The notes: a model not told the origin generated them from the sequence alone. Positions 8,347-16,968 are shown, numbered from the stretch's first letter. The stretch is DNA of 64,000 bases from Kiloniellaceae bacterium (GCA_021776195.1 JAJFGK010000156.1:1-64000); one strand, 5' to 3'. A program made the numbers and translations.

Positions 8347-9750
8347 ATGGGTGACAATCTAACGGCACTAACCACCATCTTCACGGAGTTCTACTACTGG
8401 CTGACGGTGGCCTTGATGTTTTTGATCCACGTCGGGTTCTGCATGTACGAGGTCGGCGCCTCGCGCGCCAAGAACAAGATGCACACCCTGATGAAGAACT
8501 CGATGATCATTCCCTTGGTCACGGTCACCTGGTTCTTCTTCGGTTGGTATCTTTACTGGGCGATGCCGTCGGGCCCCTTCATTACCGGTCCTTTCGACCC
8601 CCAGGGGTTCGGTGCGTTCTACCTGCCTTGGGAAACCTCCATGGGCACCAACATCGGCGACCGCATCAGCGGCGTCTTCTGGGCCGCCTTCCTGCTCTTC
8701 TCCTGGACCGCCGCCTCGATCGTCTCGGGCGCGGTGATTGAACGGATCAGGCCCAGCGCCTTTTGGATCATCGCGGTGCTGGTCGGCTCCTTCACCTGGG
8801 TCATCGACGCTGCCTGGGGCTGGCATGCCCGGGGCTGGATGGTCGAGCTTCTCGGCTACCACGACGCTTACGCTTCCGGCGTTATCCATGGCATCGCCGG
8901 TGGCGCCGCGCTTGGCGTTCTGGTCGTGCTGGGCCCCCGGGTCGGCAAGTTCGACAAGGACGGCAATCCGCGCGACATCGTGCCGCACAACCCTTGGCTG
9001 GTCTGCGTCGGACTGTTCCTGATTTACACCGGTTTCTGGGGCTTCTACGTGGCCTGCAACGTGCCGATCATCGATCCCGCCGGGATCGAGGGACTGTTCG
9101 GCGATACCGAGGGCCGCGGCGCGCTGCTGGGCACGACCTTTACAGCGACCACGATCTATCTGACGCCGACCACGCTCTCGGCCATCACCTTCAACTTCCT
9201 GATGTCGCTGGCCGGCGGCATGCTGGCCGGCTACATGGTCTCCAAGGGCGACGCCTTCTGGACCTATTCCGGCGGTCTGGCCGGGATCATCACGGCTTCG
9301 GCGGGCAACGATCTCTATCACCCGATCCAGGCCATGGTAATCGGCATGATCGGCGTGGCGATTAGCTACAAGCTGCACTTCTGGGTCGAGCGCAAGTTCA
9401 AGATCGACGATGCGGTCGGGGCCGTCGCGGTGCATGGCTATGCCGGTTTCATCGGCCTGGTCATCTGCGGTTTCGTGCTCTGGGGCTATCCCTCTTCGCC
9501 CTTCGAGGGCTACGCCACGATCTCGCCCTGGGGTAACACCATTGGCGCCATCATCATGTTCTGGGTGCTGGGCTTCATCCCCTGCTGGATCGTTTCCAAG
9601 ATCTTGCAGGCTTGCGGCATTCTGCGGATCCCGCTGGCGGTGGAAATCGCCGGATTGGACCTGCCGGAAGACGAAGCGGTGGCCGCGGCACGGGCCTCGG
9701 TGCGTGAAGGCGAACTGCAGGCGGCACGCGATGCCGGCTTGCTGAGCTAA
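8347..9750 (+). CDS. Ammonium transporter family channel (Amt/Mep/Rh)
   Basis: This 467-aa inner-membrane protein has about 11 hydrophobic segments. It probably conducts ammonium or methylammonium. The twin pore histidines are H181 (in GVIHGIAGG) and H363 (in VAVHGYAGFIG). The conserved aspartate D173 lies eight residues before H181, as in AmtB. Several pore-lining blocks differ from classical AmtB: WGFYVACN replaces the usual GFNAGS-like run, and SAGNDLYHP replaces the usual glycine-rich helix. No glnK/glnB gene is adjacent. An AAAGGGGG site precedes the ATG. It belongs with the GntR and glx genes, consistent with amine uptake feeding the ligase. Confidence 0.9.
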   Translation: MGDNLTALTTIFTEFYYWLTVALMFLIHVGFCMYEVGASRAKNKMHTLMKNSMIIPLVTVTWFFFGWYLYWAMPSGPFITGPFDPQGFGAFYLPWETSMGTNIGDRISGVFWAAFLLFSWTAASIVSGAVIERIRPSAFWIIAVLVGSFTWVIDAAWGWHARGWMVELLGYHDAYASGVIHGIAGGAALGVLVVLGPRVGKFDKDGNPRDIVPHNPWLVCVGLFLIYTGFWGFYVACNVPIIDPAGIEGLFGDTEGRGALLGTTFTATTIYLTPTTLSAITFNFLMSLAGGMLAGYMVSKGDAFWTYSGGLAGIITASAGNDLYHPIQAMVIGMIGVAISYKLHFWVERKFKIDDAVGAVAVHGYAGFIGLVICGFVLWGYPSSPFEGYATISPWGNTIGAIIMFWVLGFIPCWIVSKILQACGILRIPLAVEIAGLDLPEDEAVAAARASVREGELQAARDAGLLS

Positions 9751-9773
9751 CCGGAAAGAGAAGGAGACGACCA

Positions 9774-10001
9774 ATGACATTTCTCGCAAGTCTCAGCAGC
9801 TGGGCCGTCGATCTGGGCGAAACCGGCGCAGTCTACCCCTGGCAGGGCATGGAAAAGCTCATGGTCCTGGTCGGGGTCGTCCTTTGGCTCGGCTGGCACG
9901 TCTGGCAGATCAAGTCCGAGAACAAGATCCTGGCCGACGAGGATGCCCACGTGCGAGCCTTGAAAGAGGTCGCCCAGGAGGGTGTCGACCACCAGGACTA
10001 A
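9774..10001 (+). CDS. 75-aa single-TM protein co-transcribed with amt
   Basis: I do not recognise a family. The protein has an N-terminal amphipathic stretch, one membrane helix (about residues 27-47, MEKLMVLVGVVLWLGWHVWQ) and a charged, probably cytoplasmic tail. An AAGGAG ribosome site sits 8 bases before the ATG, and only 23 bases separate it from the amt stop. A terminator follows, so amt and this gene form a two-gene unit. It occupies the place where glnK is often found, so an accessory or regulatory subunit of the channel is an attractive but unproven idea. Confidence 0.8.
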   Translation: MTFLASLSSWAVDLGETGAVYPWQGMEKLMVLVGVVLWLGWHVWQIKSENKILADEDAHVRALKEVAQEGVDHQD

Positions 10002-10024
10002 GACGATAGGACATTACTCTTCCA

Positions 10025-10061
10025 GGGGCGTCCGGGCCGTGTCCGGGCGCCCCTTTATCTT
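10025..10061 (+). terminator. Rho-independent terminator after the amt unit
   Basis: An 11-bp stem (GGGGCG-T-CCGG, 10025-10035, with CCGG-G-CGCCCC, 10043-10053, one T-G wobble) and a 7-base loop are followed by TTTATCTT. It begins 24 bases after the stop of the 75-aa gene. Confidence 0.85.
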
Positions 10062-10128
10062 GCGGCCGTCCGCGCCACGCGATACCAGTGCAGCGGCGCT
10101 GCCAAGATAAGGAAACTGTGGAGGGCAG

Positions 10129-10644
10129 ATGACGACCGCGGCCGCTCCGGTCTACAGCTTCAAGATATCGCGTTCGCGCATCCGCCAGGGCTTCGTGGTC
10201 GGCGGGCTGTCCATCCTGATCGGTATCTGGGCCTCGGTCTTTGGCCAGCAGGCGGCCGATCACAGCGGCTGGATCGCGCTCTTCCTGGTCTTCATCGGCC
10301 TCGGCGCCATCGGTCATGCGGTCTATCGCCTGCGGGACGGGCAGCCGCGCCTGATCATCGACGCGCGCGGCGTGTGGTTCGCCGAGTGGGACCTCCCGGC
10401 GGTGCCCTGGGATCAGATTGTCGAGATTTATCAGACCGGCATGCGCCTGCGCGCCTTCGTCACGCTGCAGATGCGCGATCAGGACGCCTACTTTGCCAGC
10501 CTGCCCGGCACCGAGCGCCACCGCATCAGACTCGGCAAGCTCATCAAGCAGGGCTTCTTTTTGATTCCCCAGGGCGCGGTTGAGGCAACACCCCAGGAAA
10601 TTGAAACGGCGATCCGCGCGGCGCGCGCTCACTACCTTTCCTGA
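10129..10644 (+). CDS. Two-TM membrane protein, STM3941-like
   Basis: In this 171-aa protein two hydrophobic segments (about 20-40 and 49-67) are followed by a cytoplasmic domain that reads like a small PH-type fold: PRLIIDARGVWFAEWDLPAV, then PWDQIVEIYQ. That pattern is typical of STM3941-family membrane proteins of unknown function. A GGAGGG site precedes the ATG. It is isolated from amt by a terminator. No catalytic residues are apparent. Confidence 0.75.
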   Translation: MTTAAAPVYSFKISRSRIRQGFVVGGLSILIGIWASVFGQQAADHSGWIALFLVFIGLGAIGHAVYRLRDGQPRLIIDARGVWFAEWDLPAVPWDQIVEIYQTGMRLRAFVTLQMRDQDAYFASLPGTERHRIRLGKLIKQGFFLIPQGAVEATPQEIETAIRAARAHYLS

Positions 10645-10727
10645 CCCGCTCACATGGGGCGACAGAGGGAACTGCCACTAACCAATTCGGGGTTTCAATC
10701 GCCGCCGCCGCCGAAGACAATTCGCCC

Positions 10728-12725
10728 ATGACCCGTTCCCCGACCCGCCCCCCAGCAGCCCGAGGCGACCGGCGCGATATCCAGGCCCGCTGCCAGGAGG
10801 CCACCCGCCTGCTCTACGACGGCCGCGGCGCCGAGGCCAACGCCCTGCTCGTGGAGCTGTTGAAACGCCATCCGCGCGATCCCGAGGTGCTGTTCTACCG
10901 GGGTTTCCTTCTGCTGCGTCAAGGCGAGGCCATGCCGGCGATCCCCTACCTCAAGCGGGCCGCGGGGCTGCTGCCGGACCAACCCGAGATCCAGATCGAA
11001 CTGGCCCTGGCCCACGACGAGGCCGGCGAGGCGGACAAGGCCCGGCGCCTGCTGGAGAAGATCGTCGCCCGCTGGCCCCAGCAGGCCGATGCCTGGATTC
11101 ATCTCGGCAACCGCGCGGCGCTGGCCGGCGACCACGGCACCGCGGCGGGCCACTACGAAGCGGCGCTCAGGGCCGAACCGGATCACGTCGGGGCGCTGCT
11201 CAACATCGGTCACTGCTACCTGGAGACCGGCCGCCTCGAGGCCGCGGCCCAGGCCTACGGCAAGGCGGTCGAGAAGCAACCGAGCCTCTCCTCGGCGCAC
11301 AGCGGGATCGGAATGGTGCGCCAGCGCCAGGGGGACACGGCCGCCGCCGAGGCGGCGTTCCGAGCCGCCATCGCTGCCGCGGCCGGGCGGGATGCCATGG
11401 CCCACGCCAATCTGGCCGGCCTGCTGCGCGACCGGGGCCGCTACGACGACGCTATCGACCAGTTCCGCGCCGCCCTGGCGATCCACCCCACGCCGGGCTT
11501 TCATGCCGGCCTGGCCACGGTGCTGGAGCGGGCCCACCGCCTGGCCGAGGCAGAGCAGGCCGTCGAGGCGGCCCTGGCACTCGACCCTGCGCAGCCCGAG
11601 GCGCGCCTGACCCTGGCGAAACTGCGGCGGCGCGGCGACGACCCGGAGGCGGCCGCGACGCTCTATAGAGGCATAATCGAGGACGCGCGGGAGGGCCGCG
11701 TTGCGGTGCCGCCAGCCATCCTCGCCCGGGCCGAAAGCGATCTGGCCCATCTGCTGGAGCGGCGCGGCGACTATGACGAGGCTTATCGTTTCTTTGCCGC
11801 CGCCAATGCCACCAACTGCGCCGGCAATCCGCGCTGGCGCGAGCAGGCACAGGCCTATCGCGCCGGGGTGGCGGCCTTGGCCGAGGCCTTGGAGGGGCTT
11901 GGGCCGGGCTTCCCGGATTCGAGGGCGGCGGGTTGGCCGGACAGCGGCGAACCCGCCGCCGCGCCGGTCTTTCTGGTGGGCTTCCCGCGCTCGGGCACGA
12001 CCCTGATGGATCAGGTGCTGGCCGGCCACTCGGCGCTGCGGGTGATGGAGGAAAAGACCCTGTTGGACGGTCTGGCGGGCGAGCTCGGGGCGGACCCGGC
12101 CGTCCGTCTCGAAGTCCTCGGGCGGCTTGACGGCGAAGGGCGCGCGGTCTTGCGCCGGCGCTATCTCGACCTGGCGGGAGATCAGCTCGGCGCGCGCCTG
12201 GCCAGCGGCCAGCGGCTGGTCGACAAGCTGCCGCTGAACATCTTGAATCTCTGGCTGATACAGGGCCTCTTCCCGGACGCCCGGGTGATCGTCGCGCTGC
12301 GCGACCCGCGCGACGTCTGCCTCTCCTGCTTTGCCAATCTCTTTCGTCTCGACGAGGGTCTGGCGGGCTTTCCCAGTCTGGAGGAGACCGCGCGGCTCTA
12401 CGGCGCGGTGATGACCGTCTACCAGCGCTCCCGCCAGGCCCTGCCGCTGGCCTGTCACGAACTGCGCTACGAGGCGCTGCTCGACGACTTCGAGGGCGCG
12501 GCGCGGCGGCTCTTCGGGTTCCTCGATCTGCCCTGGGAGGCCGCCGTGCTGGACTATCGACGCACGGCCCAGGCCCGCTCGATCGTCACCCCCAGTTATC
12601 ACCAGGTGATCCAACCGCTCTATGGCCACGCCCGGGGGCGGTGGCGTCACTACGCCGAGGCCCTGGCGCCGGTCCTGCCGGTTCTTGCGCCCTTCGTCGC
12701 CGCCCTGGGCTACGACGAGACCTAA
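10728..12725 (+). CDS. TPR-sulfotransferase fusion protein
   Basis: The 665-aa protein has about ten tetratricopeptide-like helical pairs over residues 15-390. A C-terminal sulfotransferase domain follows, with the PAPS 5'-phosphosulfate loop VGFPRSGTTLMDQ (near 416-428) and the 3'-phosphate motif VALRDPRDVCLSC (near 523-535). It probably transfers sulfate from PAPS to a protein, sugar or small molecule in the cytoplasm; the acceptor is unknown. TPR-sulfotransferase fusions are a known bacterial architecture, often annotated tetratricopeptide repeat-containing sulfotransferase. No clear ribosome site precedes the ATG, so the start is approximate. It converges on the next gene with 14 bases between stops. 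Confidence 0.88.
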   Translation: MTRSPTRPPAARGDRRDIQARCQEATRLLYDGRGAEANALLVELLKRHPRDPEVLFYRGFLLLRQGEAMPAIPYLKRAAGLLPDQPEIQIELALAHDEAGEADKARRLLEKIVARWPQQADAWIHLGNRAALAGDHGTAAGHYEAALRAEPDHVGALLNIGHCYLETGRLEAAAQAYGKAVEKQPSLSSAHSGIGMVRQRQGDTAAAEAAFRAAIAAAAGRDAMAHANLAGLLRDRGRYDDAIDQFRAALAIHPTPGFHAGLATVLERAHRLAEAEQAVEAALALDPAQPEARLTLAKLRRRGDDPEAAATLYRGIIEDAREGRVAVPPAILARAESDLAHLLERRGDYDEAYRFFAAANATNCAGNPRWREQAQAYRAGVAALAEALEGLGPGFPDSRAAGWPDSGEPAAAPVFLVGFPRSGTTLMDQVLAGHSALRVMEEKTLLDGLAGELGADPAVRLEVLGRLDGEGRAVLRRRYLDLAGDQLGARLASGQRLVDKLPLNILNLWLIQGLFPDARVIVALRDPRDVCLSCFANLFRLDEGLAGFPSLEETARLYGAVMTVYQRSRQALPLACHELRYEALLDDFEGAARRLFGFLDLPWEAAVLDYRRTAQARSIVTPSYHQVIQPLYGHARGRWRHYAEALAPVLPVLAPFVAALGYDET

Positions 12726-12739
12726 TTCTAGGCTGGGTT

Positions 12740-13318
12740 CTAGGCTGGTGCCCGAGGGTCCAGGCTGTAGTGGGGGTTGCGCAGCTTCAGCTTCATTCCG
12801 ACCACTTGATAGATATCCAGGCCGGTGATCTCGGCTACCTCCCGGAAGGGCAGTTGGGTCTCGCGCAGCAGGACGGCGGCGTGGGTTTCCGGGCGCATGC
12901 GCCGCTTGCTCATGCTGCGGATTCGGGCGGCGTGGCGCGGCGACAGTTCCGCCCGGTCGAGGCCGCGCGCGCGGGCCTTGGCCAGGGCCTCGTCCCGGCG
13001 CAGCTTGTCGTTGTAGAGGTGTTGGTCCATCAGGTGGACGCTGGTCGCCAGGCCGTTGATATCCACCGAAGGCGGCGTCTGGCGCGGGGCTTCGCGCTGG
13101 ACCGCCAAGGCATCGGCGCGGGCCGCCTCCTCGAGCGTCATGCCGCGCCGGGTGGCAAGGCGGCGCGCCGCGACCAGGGCGTTTTCCCGTTCGCCCTCGA
13201 AAGGACTTTCCGCCGCCAGCTTCAAGAGGTTGTGAAACCGCTCGCGCTCGGCCTCTGTAAAGGTACCAGAAATAATCGGGCTCCAGGGTGCGTCTTGTCG
13301 AACGCGAAACCATAGCAC
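12740..13318 (-). CDS. DUF2786-like protein with C-terminal helix-turn-helix-like segment
   Basis: The 192-aa basic protein contains near its N-terminus FHNLLKLAAESPFEGERENA followed by LVAARRLATRRGMTLEEA, which fits the DUF2786 pattern. The C-terminal part, ending FREVAEITGLDIYQVVGMKL, looks like a DNA-binding HTH. The start is GTG with a poor ribosome site, so the N-terminus is uncertain. A 12-bp tandem duplication (12726-12737 and 12738-12749) spans the stop codon. The function is not known; a DNA-binding role is inferred. Confidence 0.65.
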   Translation of the reverse strand: MLWFRVRQDAPWSPIISGTFTEAERERFHNLLKLAAESPFEGERENALVAARRLATRRGMTLEEAARADALAVQREAPRQTPPSVDINGLATSVHLMDQHLYNDKLRRDEALAKARARGLDRAELSPRHAARIRSMSKRRMRPETHAAVLLRETQLPFREVAEITGLDIYQVVGMKLKLRNPHYSLDPRAPA

Positions 13319-13408
13319 AACTGCTTTAGGAAATCCTCACCGACGCGCGCTCCGGGATCAAGGTTGACTTGGCAGGTTGGGCGGTCGCGGCGTAGAGTCG
13401 CGGTCACG

Positions 13409-14662
13409 ATGAGACAGCTCCAGATCCTCCTGGTCGGCGCCCTTTTTGCCTGCGCCGCGAGTGCCGCCGCGCCGGCCGCGGCCCCGCTCGACGCGGCCGA
13501 TCTGGCGGAAATGGAGACCCTTCTGGCGCAGCTGGGTTTCGACCCGGGCCCGCGCGACGGCCTGGTCGACGACCGGACTCGCGAGGCGATCCGTCAGTAT
13601 CAGGCCTTCGCCTATCTGACGGGAGAGCCGGAGCCGAGCCGGGCGCTGCTGGAAGAGCTGCGCGGCATCACCGCGGCGCTGGGCGGCAGTCAGACCGCGC
13701 CGCCGCCCGAGCCTCTCGACCTGGGGGACTATGGGACCGCCCCGATCGAGCCGGCGGCGGCCCCGGCGCCCGAAGCGGCGGTTGTCCCGGAACCCGTCCC
13801 GACGTCTGAAGAAGAGGCCCAGGCGAGTGTCGAGCCAGTCGTCGACCCCGAAGCGATGCCTGATCCCGTCGTCGTCGCGGAAGCCGAAGAAGTTGAAGCC
13901 GTGGCCGAAACGAGCGCGGAGCCCGCGGTTGAAACGGCGCCCGCGCCCGTCATCGTATCCGAGCCCGATGCAGCTGCGGCCTCCGAAGCCGCGGCCGGCC
14001 CCGAGATCGCGGCGGTCGAGCCAGTTGAAGAGGCGGCGGCGCCCGCCGAAGCTTCGCCGGCAGCCGTGCGCCCCGCGCCTGCCGAGGCCCCCGCGCCCGT
14101 CGAGGCCCCCGCGCCCGTCGAGGCTGCCACCCCTGTCGAAACCGCTGTTGAACCGACGGCCGATTCCCCGGCAGAACCGACAGGGGAACCGCTCGCGGCG
14201 GCTCCCGCGACCCCGCCGGCCGCGAGCCCGGCGGAGCCACCGTCGGAGTCGACGGTCGAGCCTGCCACAGAAACCGAGCCCCTGGCCCCGCAACAGGCGG
14301 CTTTGCCACCGGTGCCCGAGGCCGAACCGGCACAGCCGCCGCCACCCGATCCAGCGGCGATCTTGAAGTCCCAGATCCGCGCCACGCTGCGCCCCTACGT
14401 CGACTCGCTCGCGTCAGGTGAGCTGTCGCACCGGGATCTCGCCCTCGGGTTCAATGAAAGCGGTCGGGAAAAGCTGCGCCAGGGCGCCTTCGACACCGCC
14501 ATTCTGGACTTCAGCGTGGCGATCCACCTGCAGCCCAACTTAGCGGCCGCCTTTCACAATCGCGGCGTCAGCTACCAGTCGAAGGGCGACCTCGCCCAGG
14601 CCGAATCGGATTTTTCGCGGGCCTTCGCGCTCGGCTACAAGCGTCTGAAGCTGTCGCCCTGA
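13409..14662 (+). CDS. Secreted peptidoglycan-binding/TPR protein with Ala-Pro-Glu linker
   Basis: In this 417-aa protein a signal peptide (MRQLQILLVGALFACAASA) is followed by a PG_binding_1 domain (about 29-75, LLAQLGFDPGPRDGLVDDRT). A roughly 200-residue low-complexity linker is dominated by Ala, Pro, Glu and Val. Two to three TPR units at the C-terminus include FDTAILDFSVAIHLQPN and KGDLAQAESDFSRAFALG. It is probably exported and attached to the cell wall, with TPRs free for protein contact. The start at the signal-peptide Met is preferred over an upstream in-frame ATG at 13364. The linker generates several long false ORFs on both strands. Confidence 0.8.
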   Translation: MRQLQILLVGALFACAASAAAPAAAPLDAADLAEMETLLAQLGFDPGPRDGLVDDRTREAIRQYQAFAYLTGEPEPSRALLEELRGITAALGGSQTAPPPEPLDLGDYGTAPIEPAAAPAPEAAVVPEPVPTSEEEAQASVEPVVDPEAMPDPVVVAEAEEVEAVAETSAEPAVETAPAPVIVSEPDAAAASEAAAGPEIAAVEPVEEAAAPAEASPAAVRPAPAEAPAPVEAPAPVEAATPVETAVEPTADSPAEPTGEPLAAAPATPPAASPAEPPSESTVEPATETEPLAPQQAALPPVPEAEPAQPPPPDPAAILKSQIRATLRPYVDSLASGELSHRDLALGFNESGREKLRQGAFDTAILDFSVAIHLQPNLAAAFHNRGVSYQSKGDLAQAESDFSRAFALGYKRLKLSP

Positions 14663-14681
14663 TTCCCCGCGGCGGTCCCGG

Positions 14682-15245
14682 CTACTCGATGGTGTCCAAC
14701 AGGGGCCCGGCGAAGCCGAGCCGCCGCACGAAGGACGGCCGGTCGAAGGCTTCGGGGTCCTTGATCACGGTCTCCAGGGGGCGCTCGTCCAGGACGATGT
14801 CGCTGAAGGCCTCGTCCCGGGTCAGTTTGCCGTCGGCGTTCTGATCGTAGCTGGCAACCAGGCGGTCGATCCCGACGGCCTGAGAGATCAGCATGCCAAT
14901 CGCAATGCCGTTGCGGGTTCGGCGCGGCAGGGCGTCGCCCTGAGCCAGGCTCCAGTCCTGCAGACCGCGTTGAAAGCGGGTCAACTCCGGCACCGAAAGG
15001 GCATCGTCGCGCTCGCGGTCGACGAAATCCCAGGCCAGATCGGCGCAGTCGCGCGAGGCGCCCTTCTTGCACAGTACCGTCACCTTGGCGACGAAGATCT
15101 CGAAGGCACCCGGCTCGATCGGGGAGAGGGCCTGGGCCGAAGCCAGTTGCGGCGCAAAGGCCAGCAAGACGCCACAGAGCAGAGTCCGGATCCAGGCTCT
15201 GGCCCCCGCGTACCCCGCAATCGGTCTAGTCATGGGATGCCTCAT
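14682..15245 (-). CDS. Exported EF-hand protein
   Basis: The 187-aa protein has an N-terminal hydrophobic signal (WIRTLLCGVLLAFAPQLASA) and two EF-hand-like loops, DRERDDALSVPE and DQNADGKLTRDE; the second has a good calcium-loop pattern. The ATG overlaps the TGA of the upstream M24 gene (ATGA), indicating translational coupling. It is probably a periplasmic calcium-binding or structural protein. The link to the M24-fold partner is inferred from the overlap. Confidence 0.75.
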   Translation of the reverse strand: MRHPMTRPIAGYAGARAWIRTLLCGVLLAFAPQLASAQALSPIEPGAFEIFVAKVTVLCKKGASRDCADLAWDFVDRERDDALSVPELTRFQRGLQDWSLAQGDALPRRTRNGIAIGMLISQAVGIDRLVASYDQNADGKLTRDEAFSDIVLDERPLETVIKDPEAFDRPSFVRRLGFAGPLLDTIE

Positions 15246-16408
15246 AGGATTTCCAGGGGAACCGCTCCGCTCCCCGCCAGCATTTCCAGCCCATCGTCGG
15301 TCAGGGCATAGGTCCCGCCCAGAATGACGCCGAGCTGCTCTTCGGGCAACTCCAGACAACCATGCAGCACGAAGACCATGCCAGGCTCCAGGCGATCCTC
15401 GAAACCGCGGGCGATCTGCAGACTCTCCAGCCAGATCGGCGGGTAGGCGATGCCGACACCATAGCCAAAGCGCATCATCGCCTGGTTTTCCAGACCGGCG
15501 CCGCGCAGCGGGGCGAGGGAGGCCTCTTCGACCTCGGCCACCGGGACTCCCGGTCGGATCGCCGCGGCGCCTGCGCGCAGCGACGCCTCGGTCAGCGCGT
15601 AAATCTCGCGCACCCTGGCGCCGGGCTCGCCGAGCGCCAGGCTGTGGATCGCCACGGCGTGATAGCGGGCGGCCACGCCGGCGAACTCGATATGGACCAG
15701 ATCGCCGGCCGCCAGCGGCCGGTCGGTGGGGGTGGCATGGCCGCCGGCGCTGCGCCGGCCCGAGGCCAGTTCGATGGGAACGGCCCAGTAGTCGCTGCCG
15801 GCGCCGCGCAACGCCTGTTCCACCGCGCCGGCCAGGGCGATCTCGCTGGCGCCCTCGGCAACCGCCCGGGCGGCGGCGGATCGAAAAGCCGCCAGGCCCG
15901 CTTCGGCGTAACCGGCGGCGCGGCGCAGCAGTTTCATTTCCGCGGGGGACTTGATCAGGCGCAGGCGCCCCAGCAGATCGGTGGCATCGAGCATCGGGCG
16001 CGGCGCCAGGGCCGCCTCCAGGCGGCGGCCGAAGGCGTGGGTCAGGCCGAAGGAGCCCATTTCGATGGCGACCGGGCCGGCGCCCTGGGCATGGCCTTCC
16101 ACCAGATCCGCCATCAGCGCCGCCGGATCGTCGCGGGTCAGCCCATAGCAGTGGATATCGTCGAACAGGAAACTCTCCGCGGCCAGAGGCCGGTCGACAT
16201 CGCGCAGCAAGAGGCTCGGCAGGCGGCTCTCGTCGGGGCCGAAGACCAGGGCCTGGGGCGAATTGACCCCGACCCAGGCATCGTAGCCGCTCAGGTAGCA
16301 GTGGGTTTCGGGGGCCACGGAGAGGCAGGCCGCAAAGCCGCCGTCGCGCAGGCCGCGGCGGGCTCGGGCGAGCCGGTCGCGACGCTCCTGGCTGCCGATG
16401 TCCGCCAT
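15242..16408 (-). CDS. M24 (creatinase/aminopeptidase P) fold protein lacking the metal ligands
   Basis: The 388-aa protein has an N-terminal creatinase-like domain (THCYLSGYDAWVGVNSPQAL) and a C-terminal pita-bread domain. The five metal-binding residues of M24 aminopeptidases appear replaced. The D-x10-D region reads IEFAGVAARYH, the HGIG-type motif reads GYGVGIAYPPIW, and the TIEPG-like block reads VLHGCLEL, with VILGG in place of the final ED. It is therefore probably not a metallopeptidase. It more closely resembles creatinase or ectoine-hydrolase (DoeA/EutD) enzymes, which hydrolyse C-N bonds without metal. It lies downstream of a EutB-like gene in the same direction. Confidence 0.8.
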   Translation of the reverse strand: MADIGSQERRDRLARARRGLRDGGFAACLSVAPETHCYLSGYDAWVGVNSPQALVFGPDESRLPSLLLRDVDRPLAAESFLFDDIHCYGLTRDDPAALMADLVEGHAQGAGPVAIEMGSFGLTHAFGRRLEAALAPRPMLDATDLLGRLRLIKSPAEMKLLRRAAGYAEAGLAAFRSAAARAVAEGASEIALAGAVEQALRGAGSDYWAVPIELASGRRSAGGHATPTDRPLAAGDLVHIEFAGVAARYHAVAIHSLALGEPGARVREIYALTEASLRAGAAAIRPGVPVAEVEEASLAPLRGAGLENQAMMRFGYGVGIAYPPIWLESLQIARGFEDRLEPGMVFVLHGCLELPEEQLGVILGGTYALTDDGLEMLAGSGAVPLEIL

Positions 16409-16431
16409 GGCTATCCGTCGGTCGGTCGCGC

Positions 16432-16968
16432 TCAGCCGCCCTCGCGGGTCAAGGTCCCGGTCACCTGGCGCACCGGCCGGCCATCCAGGTCGCGGCTGAA
16501 GCCGAGTTCCATCGCGCCGTCTTCCGTGATCCGGCGGACATAGCGGGAAATCTCATAGACCCCGTGATCGTCGACCTCGAAGATATAGACGATCAAGGCG
16601 CCATCCTCGGTCAGCCGGGCCCAGCGCTGGGCTCGGCGCCAGGGCGGCGATTCCTCGGTTTCGTAATAGCCGGGCGTGATTTCCTTGAAGTGCAGCGTCG
16701 TGGTCTTGCGCAGGACCACCGGGCCGTTGTCGCCTTCGGTGCGAAAGCCCGTGGTCCAGGTCGTGTCGAAACCCTTATCGGTGCGGGTAAAGGTGATGTT
16801 GAGGTCGCGCGTGGAATAGGTGAAGTAACCCTCTTCCATGAATTTCTCGGAGACGCCGGCGCCGGTCCAGGCGCCCAGGAAGCGTTCGAGTCCGTCTTCC
16901 GCCGCGCGCGCCGTGGCGGCGGTCAGGATAAAGACGGAAAGTATGGCGAGTGCACGCAGAGCGGTCAT
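16432..16968 (-). CDS. Small exported protein of unknown function
   Basis: This 178-aa protein has a signal peptide (MTALRALAILSVFILTAATARA) followed by a predominantly beta domain with FLGAWTGAGV near its start. That pattern is common in lipocalin-like or heme-binding-barrel domains that begin with a G-x-W motif. The ATG at 16968 has GGGAG upstream; an in-frame ATG at 17016 gives a less natural signal. It sits 23 bases upstream of the M24 gene in the same direction. The ligand and role are unknown. Confidence 0.7.
   Translation of the reverse strand: MTALRALAILSVFILTAATARAAEDGLERFLGAWTGAGVSEKFMEEGYFTYSTRDLNITFTRTDKGFDTTWTTGFRTEGDNGPVVLRKTTTLHFKEITPGYYETEESPPWRRAQRWARLTEDGALIVYIFEVDDHGVYEISRYVRRITEDGAMELGFSRDLDGRPVRQVTGTLTREGG

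Noticed and set aside
8368..9789. 473-codon open frame antisense to amt
   Set aside because: Composition-driven shadow: rich in Asp, His, Arg and Gln without any fold, while the opposite strand encodes a clear Amt protein.
10695..13313. 872-codon open frame antisense to the TPR-sulfotransferase gene
   Set aside because: Low-complexity Arg/Gly/Ala translation with no domain; the plus strand encodes TPR and sulfotransferase motifs.
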